A stretch of 21,187 bases of DNA from Actinomycetota bacterium (GTDB taxonomy: Bacteria; Actinomycetota; Acidimicrobiia; IMCC26256; PALSA-610), in assembly GCA_030839005.1 (NCBI GenBank), contig JAUZEM010000551.1, positions 1 to 21,187 on the forward strand. The letters run 5' to 3'. The notes under the pieces are model-generated. The model was not told the DNA's origin, searched no databases, and was given only the letters and a program-made list of their open reading frames with translations. Below, in pieces: positions 14,806 through 20,661 of the stretch. Position 1 is the stretch's first letter. Each line of letters begins with the position of its first letter. The translations under genes and the position numbers were made by a program.

Positions 14806-15653
14806 TGCGCCTATCAGATGCGGTGGTTCGTCGTGCGGTCACTCATGTGCAGGTGCTCGGCTTCGACGGCGGCGGGGCGCGGCTGCGGCCGGATCAGCTG
14901 GTCACCGAGGAGCCGATGGAGGTGCGGGTGGCGGGTCCGCGCCAGGAGCCCGCGCCGTTCGCGGTCGCGATGCGCACGCCGGGAAACGACTTCGAGCTCG
15001 CGGCCGGTCTGTGCCTCACCGAGGGACTGCTGGCCGGCTCGGACGACCTCGACGGCATCGCGTACTGCCTCGGGCGCGATCACGAGCAGCTGTTCAACGT
15101 CGTCACCGTCCGGCTGCGAACGCCCGTTCCCGAGGATGTGCGCGATCGCCGCTACTTGTCGAACTCGTCTTGCGGGATCTGCGGCAAGGCCGCGCTCGAG
15201 GAGATCGAGGTGCGCTGCGCGCCGGTTGGCGCGGGTCCGATAGTGGCGGCGAGCGTGCTGAGCTCGCTGCCCGACCAGCTCGGCCGCCATCAGCGCGTCT
15301 TCGACCAGACCGGCGGATTGCACGCCGCGGCGCGCTTTTCGGCCGACGGAACACTCCGCTTTGCCCGCGAGGACGTCGGCCGGCACAACGCGCTCGACAA
15401 GCTCGTCGGCCACGCGCTGCTCGAGGGTGAGCTCCCGCTCACGAACGACATCCTGCTCGTCTCCGGTCGGTTGTCGTTCGAGCTCGTCCAGAAGGCGGCG
15501 GTCGCGGGCCTTCCAGTGCTGTGCGCGGTGTCGGCGCCGTCGAGCCTGGCGGTCGCGGCCGCCGAACAGTTGGGCCAAACCGTCGTCGGCTTCCTGCGCG
15601 ACGGCCGGTTCAACGTGTACACGCGTCCCGAGCGCGTCGACGTGCGCGGATGA
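14805..15653 (+). CDS. fdhD: Formate dehydrogenase accessory sulfurtransferase FdhD
   Basis: A 282-residue FdhD protein. FdhD carries sulfur from a cysteine desulfurase to the molybdenum bis-guanine-dinucleotide cofactor before its insertion into formate dehydrogenase; without it the enzyme is inactive. The active-site loop is Cys123-Gly-Ile-Cys126 in NSSCGICGK, close to the C121/C124 pair of E. coli. Other family blocks are EEPMEVRV, MRTPGNDFELAAGLCLTEGL (20 residues), FAREDVGRHNALDKLVG and VSGRLSFELVQKAAVAG. The ATG at 14805 was chosen for its AGGGAG Shine-Dalgarno eight bases upstream; a GTG at 14760 in the same frame lacks one. The stop overlaps the start of the molybdoenzyme gene (ATGA), which is its probable client. 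Confidence 0.95.
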   Translation: MRLSDAVVRRAVTHVQVLGFDGGGARLRPDQLVTEEPMEVRVAGPRQEPAPFAVAMRTPGNDFELAAGLCLTEGLLAGSDDLDGIAYCLGRDHEQLFNVVTVRLRTPVPEDVRDRRYLSNSSCGICGKAALEEIEVRCAPVGAGPIVAASVLSSLPDQLGRHQRVFDQTGGLHAAARFSADGTLRFAREDVGRHNALDKLVGHALLEGELPLTNDILLVSGRLSFELVQKAAVAGLPVLCAVSAPSSLAVAAAEQLGQTVVGFLRDGRFNVYTRPERVDVRG

Positions 15654-17920
15654 GGTTGAACCTGCGCTGGAGACGCCGCAATCGCGGCGGCGATCTCGTC
15701 AAGAGCCGGCGCGGGGTGCGGCGCGACCAGTGGGTCGGTTGGAGACCGAACGGCATCGGCGAGCAGAAGCCGAACCACTACGGCGCGATCGTGCACACGA
15801 TCTGGGACAACCGTCGTGAACTGCCGTACGCGATGCGCATCCTGCGCAAGGGTGTGTGCGACGGGTGCGCGCTCGGCGTCGCCGGCTTCCACGATTGGAC
15901 CATCAGCGGCGTGCATCTCTGTACGACCCGGCTCGATCTGCTGAAGCTGAACACCTCGCGTGCCATCGACGAGGAGCACTTCGCAGATGTCGATGCGCTC
16001 ACCCGGCTCGACGGCCGGCGCCTGCGTGAGCTCGGGCGGCTCGCGTACCCGATGATTCGGCGCAAGGGCGAGCGCGGGTTCACGCGCGTGTCGTGGGACG
16101 CGGCGCTCGACGTCGTTGCGGAGCGGATCCGCGCCACCTCTCCTGACCGCGTCGGCCTCTACCTCACCGCGCGCGGGATCACCAACGAGGTCTACTACAC
16201 GGCGCAGAAGGCGGCTCGTTTCATCGGAACGAACAACGTCGACAACGCGGCCCGGGTGTGTCACGCACCGTCGACGTCGGCACTCAAGGACGCGATCGGC
16301 GTCGCCGCGACGACGTGCTCCTACCGCGACGTGATCGAGAGCGATCTCATCGTGCTCTTCGGTTCGGATGTGGCCAACGCCCAGCCCGTCTTCATGAAGT
16401 ACCTGTATCTCGCCAAGCAACGCGGCGCGCGGGTCGCGGTCGTGAACCCGCTGCGAGAACCCGGTCTGGAGCGCTATTGGGTACCGTCGAACGTCGAGAG
16501 CGCGCTCTTCGGCACGAAGGTCGCCGATGAGTTCTTTGCCATCCACACTGGCGGCGACGTGGCGTTCGTCAACGGTGTCCTCAAGGAGCTGTTGGCCGTC
16601 GGCGGCATCGACCGCGGCTTCGTGAACGAGCACACGGTCGGCTTTGACGCGCTGCTTGGTCAACTCGAGGACGAGTCGTTCGACCGGCTCGAGCAGGGGT
16701 CAGGCGCGACGCGCGACGACATGGCGCGCTTTGCGCGGATGTACGCGTCGGCGCGCTCCGCGGTGCTCGTCTGGTCGATGGGTGTGACCCAGCACGTCTC
16801 GGGTGTCGACAACGTGCGCGCGATCGTGAACCTCGGTCTGGCGCGCGGGAACGTCGGGCGACCCGGTGCGGGTCTCATGCCGATCCGCGGGCACTCGGGC
16901 GTGCAGGGCGGCGCGGAGATGGGCTGTTACGCGACCACATTTCCCGGTGGCGGCCCGATCACCCGAGAGGCGGCCGCCGAGCTCGGCACGCAGTGGGGCT
17001 TCGACGTGCCGGCGTCGCCGGGCCTGACCGCGGCGGCGATGGTCGACGCGGCGCGGCACGGCGATCTCGACGTGCTGTGGTCGAGCGGCGGCAACTTTCT
17101 CGACGTCTTGCCGGCGCCCGACGTCACGCGAATCGCGCTCTCCCGCGCCGCGCTGCGCGTCCATCAGGACATCGTGCTCACGCATCAGATGCTCGTCGAC
17201 CCCGGCGAGGTGGTAGTGCTGCTTCCGGCGGCGACGCGCTATGAGCAAGAGGGCGGCGGGACGTCGACGACGACGGAGCGCCGGGTCGCCTTCAGTCCCG
17301 AGATCCCCGGTCCACGCGTCGGAGAAGCGCGCAGTGAATGGCGCATCTTCGGCGACATCGCACGGCGCGTGCGTCCGGACCGGGCGGCGATCTTCGGCTG
17401 CGAGTCGGCCGAGGCGATCCGCGCCGAGATCGCGCGTGTCGTCCCCGCGTACGCAGGTATCGAGCGACTGCACGCCACGGGTGACGCGATCCAGGTCGGA
17501 GGCGCGCTTCTGTGCGAGGGCGGCGCATTCCCGACCCCCGACGGCCGCGCGCACTTCGCCGTCGTCACGCACCAACGCGTCGACCGGCCCGACGGTCATT
17601 TCGTGCTGTCGACCCGGCGCGGCAAGCAGTTCAACACCATGGTCTGGAACGACGTCGACCCTCTGACCGGCGCGCGCCGCGATGCGCTGTTCGTCGCGCC
17701 GGTCGACGCGACCGCGCTGGGCCTACGCGACGGCGACGCGGTGCTCGTGCGGTCGCAGCACGGCGAGATGCGCGCCCGGGTGCACGTCGCCCCGATCCGG
17801 CCCGGCAACGTGCAGGCGTTCTACCCGGAGGCGAATCCGTTGCTCGCCCCGGCCCGGCGCGATCCGATCTCGGGCGTTCCCGACTACAACGCGTTCGTCG
17901 AGGTGGTTGTAGAGGAATGA
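15650..17920 (+). CDS. FdhF/YdeP-type molybdopterin oxidoreductase (formate dehydrogenase alpha-like)
   Basis: A 756-residue bis-MGD oxidoreductase with the two-part formate dehydrogenase catalytic fold. The N-terminal region has Cys70-x-x-Cys73 and Cys91; no fourth cysteine of the usual four-cysteine [4Fe-4S] motif is obvious, as in the YdeP-like branch. Cys204-His205 in ARVCHAPSTSALKDAIG align with the Sec140-His141 pair of E. coli FdhH, so the Mo ligand is cysteine. MPIRGHSGVQGG corresponds to the FdhH block that carries the substrate arginine. The C-terminal cofactor domain includes FVLSTRRGKQFNTMVWN and ALGLRDGDAVLVRS. There is no Tat signal and no neighbouring electron-transfer subunit, so it is likely cytoplasmic with an unknown partner. 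It is coupled to fdhD and to the following phosphatase gene by ATGA overlaps. Formate is plausible but not proven as the substrate. Confidence 0.93.
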   Translation: MRLNLRWRRRNRGGDLVKSRRGVRRDQWVGWRPNGIGEQKPNHYGAIVHTIWDNRRELPYAMRILRKGVCDGCALGVAGFHDWTISGVHLCTTRLDLLKLNTSRAIDEEHFADVDALTRLDGRRLRELGRLAYPMIRRKGERGFTRVSWDAALDVVAERIRATSPDRVGLYLTARGITNEVYYTAQKAARFIGTNNVDNAARVCHAPSTSALKDAIGVAATTCSYRDVIESDLIVLFGSDVANAQPVFMKYLYLAKQRGARVAVVNPLREPGLERYWVPSNVESALFGTKVADEFFAIHTGGDVAFVNGVLKELLAVGGIDRGFVNEHTVGFDALLGQLEDESFDRLEQGSGATRDDMARFARMYASARSAVLVWSMGVTQHVSGVDNVRAIVNLGLARGNVGRPGAGLMPIRGHSGVQGGAEMGCYATTFPGGGPITREAAAELGTQWGFDVPASPGLTAAAMVDAARHGDLDVLWSSGGNFLDVLPAPDVTRIALSRAALRVHQDIVLTHQMLVDPGEVVVLLPAATRYEQEGGGTSTTTERRVAFSPEIPGPRVGEARSEWRIFGDIARRVRPDRAAIFGCESAEAIRAEIARVVPAYAGIERLHATGDAIQVGGALLCEGGAFPTPDGRAHFAVVTHQRVDRPDGHFVLSTRRGKQFNTMVWNDVDPLTGARRDALFVAPVDATALGLRDGDAVLVRSQHGEMRARVHVAPIRPGNVQAFYPEANPLLAPARRDPISGVPDYNAFVEVVVEE

Positions 17921-18666
17921 CGTTGACGCCCGATGTGCTCCTCGAGCTGTTCGTCGACGTCGCGCGCGTCGTGCGGCGTGCCGTCGACGCGATCGACGCG
18001 ATCGAGTTGCGCCGGCGTACCGATCGCGACGGGCAGTACGCGCTCGACGTCGTCGCCGACGCCGAGGCGTGTCGCGTGCTGCACCGTGCCGGCGTGCGGA
18101 TCGTGAGCGAGGAGTCGGGTGTGCACGAACGCGAAGGAGCGACGATCACGGTCGTGGTCGACCCGGTCGACGGGTCTACCAACTGCTCCCGCGGCATCCC
18201 GTACTGGGCCACCTCGATCTGCGCGCTCGATGCCGACGGCCCGGTCGCCGGGCTCGTCGTGAACCAGGCCACGGGCGTGTGCATCACCGCGGTGCGCGGA
18301 AGCGGCGCGTTCCGCGACGGCGTACGGCTGCGTCCGTCGTCGACGACTCGGGTCGAGGACGCGATGGTGTACCTCACGGGAACCCCACCGGCCTTGCCTC
18401 CGTGGAAGCAATTTCGCGCGCTCGGCTCGGCCGCGCTCGGACTGTGTGAGATCGCGGCCGGCAGTCTCGACGGCCTCCTCGACGCGGGCGGCTTCCACGC
18501 GCCGTGGGACTATCTCGCCGGCTACCTCGCGTGCGTCGAAGCCGGCGCCGTGGTGCGGGACGCCCGGGGCCGGGCGCTCGTCACCGACGACGGCAACGCG
18601 CGGCGCCAGCTCATCGCGGCCGGCACCCCCGAGCTCGTCGAGGCACTCGCCGCAGGATTTGCGTGA
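17917..18666 (+). CDS. Inositol monophosphatase family protein (first copy)
   Basis: A 249-residue member of the Mg2+-dependent, lithium-sensitive phosphatase fold (IMPase/FBPase/CysQ). The metal-binding residues are in place: Glu65-Glu66 in VSEESG, Asp82 and Asp85 in DPVDGSTN, and Asp198 in APWDYLAG. The active-site threonine/asparagine pair is S-T-N, as usual. Substrates in the family include inositol phosphates, 3'-phosphoadenosine 5'-phosphate and sugar phosphates, and cannot be assigned here. The ATG at 17917 has AGAGGA just upstream and overlaps the molybdoenzyme stop. The end overlaps the next start as GTGA. The link between this enzyme and a molybdoenzyme is unexplained; conversion of phosphorylated adenosine is one possibility. 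Confidence 0.9.
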   Translation: MTLTPDVLLELFVDVARVVRRAVDAIDAIELRRRTDRDGQYALDVVADAEACRVLHRAGVRIVSEESGVHEREGATITVVVDPVDGSTNCSRGIPYWATSICALDADGPVAGLVVNQATGVCITAVRGSGAFRDGVRLRPSSTTRVEDAMVYLTGTPPALPPWKQFRALGSAALGLCEIAAGSLDGLLDAGGFHAPWDYLAGYLACVEAGAVVRDARGRALVTDDGNARRQLIAAGTPELVEALAAGFA

Positions 18667-19454
18667 GCCCGCTCGACTACCACGACCTGCTCGCGTGCGC
18701 CGACCGTGCCGCGCGCGCCGGCGGCGACATCGTGCGCCGCTCGTTCGGCAGCCACCTGGCAGTCCGCGAGAAATCGCCCGGCGACTGGGTCAGCGAAGCC
18801 GACCTCGCGAGTGAGCACACGATCCGTGAGCTCTTGACGCGCGATTCGGGCCTGCCGGTGTACGGCGAAGAGGCCGGAGGAGACGACTTCGACACCGGCT
18901 GGCTCGTCGACCCGCTCGACGGCACCGCGAACTTCGTGCACGGGTTCGACGCGGTCGGCGTCTCGGTCGGCCTGATCGAGGACGGTGTGCCCGTCGTCGG
19001 CGTAGTGCACGCGCCCCTGCTCGACCGCACGTTCTGCGCGGCGCGTGGCGTTGGGGCATTTCGCGACGAGCGACCCCTGCACGTGAGCGCGCGTGCTCCC
19101 GAGCAGGCGATCGTCGCGACCGGTTTCCCCTTCCGGCGCAAGGAGCTGTTGCCCGTCTACGAGCGGGTGCTCGCCGCCGCATTGCGCGGCTTCGAGGATC
19201 TCCGCCGGGCCGGAGCCGCCAGCCTCGACCTCTGCTGGACCGCGGAGGGGGTGTTCGACGGATTCTTCGAGCTGCGCCTCGGTCCGTGGGACGTCGCCGC
19301 GGGCGGCGTGATCGTGCGCGAGGCCGGCGGTGTCGTTACCGACTGGGACGGCGACGACCGGGACTGGCTGCGATCGGGAAACGTGCTGGCCGCGCCCCCC
19401 GCCGTCCACGAGGTCCTGATCGAGATCGTTGCCGCGACGGCCGATACCACCTGA
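18663..19454 (+). CDS. Inositol monophosphatase family protein (second copy)
   Basis: A 263-residue IMPase-fold protein, clearly different from its upstream neighbour and closer to classical SuhB/ImpA-type enzymes. The metal ligands are Glu69-Glu70 in YGEEAG, Asp83 and Asp86 in DPLDGTANFVHG, and Asp210 in GPWDVAAGGVIVREAGG. The start of the fold (CADRAARAGGDIVRRSFG, then KSPGDWVSEADLASE) is also typical. It probably dephosphorylates inositol 1-phosphate or a similar sugar phosphate. GTG at 18663 overlaps the previous stop. It is the last gene of the plus-strand run before the whiB7 leader; the A/T-rich box of the whiB7 promoter begins 11 bases after its stop. Confidence 0.93.
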   Translation: MSPLDYHDLLACADRAARAGGDIVRRSFGSHLAVREKSPGDWVSEADLASEHTIRELLTRDSGLPVYGEEAGGDDFDTGWLVDPLDGTANFVHGFDAVGVSVGLIEDGVPVVGVVHAPLLDRTFCAARGVGAFRDERPLHVSARAPEQAIVATGFPFRRKELLPVYERVLAAALRGFEDLRRAGAASLDLCWTAEGVFDGFFELRLGPWDVAAGGVIVREAGGVVTDWDGDDRDWLRSGNVLAAPPAVHEVLIEIVAATADTT

Positions 19455-19465
19455 GCCGCCCGTCC

Positions 19466-19503
19466 AAAAATCATTTGACGGGCCTTTCGGATCATGGTCC
19501 GAT
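19466..19503 (+). promoter_or_regulatory. WhiB7-type autoregulated promoter (A/T-rich box, -35, -10)
   Basis: AAAAAT (19466-19471) stands out in this GC-rich region and lies three bases before TTGACG (19475-19480), a good -35. After a 17-base spacer comes TCCGAT (19498-19503), a weak -10. In mycobacteria, WhiB7 bound to the primary sigma factor contacts an A/T-rich element just upstream of the -35 through its AT-hook and activates its own gene. The match in order and spacing is seen directly; WhiB7 binding is inferred. Confidence 0.72.
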
Positions 19504-19513
19504 GGTCGCTCGA

Positions 19514-19717
19514 ATGTTGGACGCACGAGAAGGCCCGCCTCGCATGACCGCCCGCATGTACGCAACCCAGGCCAATGACATGGCCGGGAGCGCGCGCGTG
19601 CGTGTCTTCCAGCCGTGCCCGGTCTCGCCGGCCTTTGCGCCCTGGTCGCCGATTTCGCTCGGTACGACGGCACACAAGCACGGTCGGCCCCGACGCCTCG
19701 AGGTGTTCCATCCGTAG
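19514..19717 (+). CDS. Putative whiB7 leader ORF (67 residues)
   Basis: The first ATG after the predicted transcription start opens a 67-residue frame that ends in TAG at 19715. Further in-frame ATG codons lie at 19544, 19556 and 19580; the one at 19544 has GAGAAGG ten bases upstream and may be the real start. The peptide (beginning MLDAREGPPR, ending RRLEVFHP) has no recognisable domain. Its role is probably regulatory: in mycobacterial and Streptomyces whiB7 leaders, ribosomes stalled by antibiotics on an upstream ORF prevent terminator formation. Its last codons contain the segment 19688-19698 that can pair with the 5' arm of the downstream terminator. Whether the peptide sequence or only its translation matters is not known. 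Confidence 0.55.
   Translation: MLDAREGPPRMTARMYATQANDMAGSARVRVFQPCPVSPAFAPWSPISLGTTAHKHGRPRRLEVFHP
19688..19698 (+). promoter_or_regulatory. Possible antiterminator segment in the whiB7 leader
   Basis: CCCCGACGCCT can pair with the first arm of the terminator (19743-19754) over eleven base pairs with one bulged C at 19746. This pairing excludes the terminator hairpin. It lies in the last codons of the leader ORF, so ribosome position could decide which structure forms. A second, shorter match (CGGCCT, 19629-19634) is also present. The pairing is found by eye; its energy has not been calculated. Confidence 0.5.
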
Positions 19718-19742
19718 CAGCCGCTACCAGGGAGCATCCACC

Positions 19743-19778
19743 AGGCCGTCGGGGCAACCCGGCGGCCTTTTTGTTTCT
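19743..19778 (+). terminator. Intrinsic terminator (attenuator) upstream of whiB7
   Basis: The arm AGGCCGTCGGG (19743-19753) pairs with CCCGGCGGCCT (19758-19768) over eleven base pairs with a single G-U pair and a GCAA tetraloop (19754-19757). TTTTTGTTTCT follows directly. This is the clearest intrinsic terminator in the window. It lies between the leader ORF and whiB7, about 100 bases before the whiB7 start, so it must be bypassed for whiB7 expression. Confidence 0.9.
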
Positions 19779-19817
19779 CCGGACCCGAACCACACCAAAC
19801 GATCGACGAACCCACGA

Positions 19818-19865
19818 GACGACGGACAAGACAGAGAAGACGACAGACAAGACGACAGACAAGAC
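19818..19865 (+). repeat. T-free short tandem repeat in the whiB7 5' leader
   Basis: The 12-base unit GACGACAGACAA occurs at 19839 and 19851, with a one-base variant at 19818 (GACGACGGACAA), a shortened 9-base unit at 19830, and the start of a further copy at 19863. No T occurs from 19804 to 19871. The RNA would be A/G/C-rich and largely unstructured between the terminator and the ribosome-binding site, which could help ribosomes load. Confidence 0.8.
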
Positions 19866-19871
19866 GGGGAG
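19866..19871 (+). promoter_or_regulatory. Ribosome-binding site of whiB7
   Basis: GGGGAG lies nine bases before the ATG at 19881. It directly follows the T-free repeat and supports the chosen start. Confidence 0.75.
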
Positions 19872-19880
19872 TGATCGGCG

Positions 19881-20207
19881 ATGTTCGCCATCCAGCCTTT
19901 CGAGACCGACGAGCCCATCCGAGAACCCGACTGGCAGGAAAACGCGCGCTGCAACGACGGCACGGGCTCGATGACCGAGCTGTTCTTCTCCGAGCAACTC
20001 GACGACATCGCGGCCGCCAAGGCCTTTTGTGTCGAGTGCCCGGTGAAGGAGACCTGCCTGGAGGCCGCCCAGGAGCGGCGCGAGCCGTGGGGCGTCTGGG
20101 GTGGCGAGCTGTTCGTGAACGGCAAGATCGTCGCCCAGAAGCGCAAGCGCGGACGCCCGCCCAAGGTGCGACCCGAGCTGGACGTTCCCCAGGCGCAGTC
20201 GGCCTGA
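19881..20207 (+). CDS. whiB7: WhiB7-type transcriptional regulator
   Basis: A 108-residue Wbl protein. Cys24, Cys50, Cys53 and Cys59 (C-x25-C-x2-C-x5-C) form the [4Fe-4S] site. The turn EPWGVWGGELF and the C-terminal AT-hook KRKRGRPPK (Arg90-Gly-Arg-Pro93) match mycobacterial WhiB7, which reads EPWGVWGGEIF and RGRPRK in the same positions. WhiB7 binds the primary sigma factor and activates intrinsic antibiotic-resistance genes, including its own, at promoters with an A/T-rich element above the -35. Such an element, an upstream ORF and a terminator are all present in the leader here. The N-terminus is longer than in M. tuberculosis and includes PDWQENARC, more like other Wbl proteins. No resistance gene is adjacent, which is normal for a global regulator. 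Confidence 0.92.
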   Translation: MFAIQPFETDEPIREPDWQENARCNDGTGSMTELFFSEQLDDIAAAKAFCVECPVKETCLEAAQERREPWGVWGGELFVNGKIVAQKRKRGRPPKVRPELDVPQAQSA

Positions 20208-20215
20208 TCAGAGCG

Positions 20216-20236
20216 CCGGCGCGGCACGCGCGCCGG
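20216..20236 (+). terminator. Hairpin after whiB7, possible weak terminator
   Basis: CCGGCGCG (20216-20223) pairs with CGCGCCGG (20229-20236) around the loop GCACG, nine bases after the whiB7 stop. It is followed by GTTTG rather than a long U run, so termination would be weak or factor-assisted. A second inverted repeat (20270-20277 with 20288-20295) lies further down between the two convergent genes. Confidence 0.4.
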
Positions 20237-20333
20237 GTTTGCCGCAGGCGCGGGCCGGGACAACGAGACGTGAGCGGCATCCCCCGCCCGCTCACGGATG
20301 CGAGTCCCGGCCTGCGAGCGGTGCCGGGCGTGT

Positions 20334-20534
20334 TTATTGGCGCGGCCGGATCTGATCCGCGCCGAACGAGACGGGGAGCACAACGCCGTCGGAGTGGCGC
20401 CGCAATCGGAACCGGTCCTGGTCGACGGATGCGATCGCGAACCCGCTCGCCCAGTGGCCCTCGTAGCGGGTCAGGACCTCGACCTCGGTCCCGGTCCTGA
20501 GCGACAGGGTCTTACCGGCGTCCAAGGGGGTCAT
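20334..20534 (-). CDS. Conserved-looking small protein, 66 residues
   Basis: The protein starts MTPLDAGKTLSL and consists mainly of beta strands: RTGTEVEVLTRYEGHWASG, FAIASVDQDRFRLRRHSDG and VVLPVSFGADQIRP. The pattern (a modest positive charge, W-x-x-G, F-R-L-R-R-x-S-D-G, V-L-P) suggests a small SH3- or Tudor-like barrel. I recall similar short hypothetical proteins in actinobacteria, but no function. The ATG at 20534 has a very strong Shine-Dalgarno (GAGGGAGGGAG) just upstream, which distinguishes it from the leaderless genes and supports the start; an upstream in-frame ATG would add 20 residues unlike the rest. It ends in TAA and converges on whiB7. Confidence 0.72.
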   Translation of the reverse strand: MTPLDAGKTLSLRTGTEVEVLTRYEGHWASGFAIASVDQDRFRLRRHSDGVVLPVSFGADQIRPRQ

Positions 20535-20661
20535 GATCTCCCTCCCTCTGCGAGGTCTGCCGTGCCACCGATGAGCGGGCGCGCAACGGATCACGCCGTC
20601 CGGATGGCCGACGACTCGTTATCGGCCGCCCGCGCCGCGCGCTTGAGGCAGCGCCGACGGT

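Noticed and set aside
15290..16663. Minus-strand open frame of about 457 codons
   Set aside because: Antisense to fdhD and the molybdoenzyme, both of which have unmistakable motifs on the plus strand.
19575..19974. Two other plus-strand frames across the whiB7 leader, one with Thr-Asp-Lys-Thr repeats
   Set aside because: They cross the terminator and the repeat region and run into whiB7 in another frame; the repeats come from the T-free low-complexity DNA, not from a protein.
20270..20295. Inverted repeat with 8-bp arms between whiB7 and the small minus-strand gene as a bidirectional terminator
   Set aside because: There is a ten-base loop and no U tract on either side, and hairpins arise easily in such GC-rich sequence; kept only as a remark.
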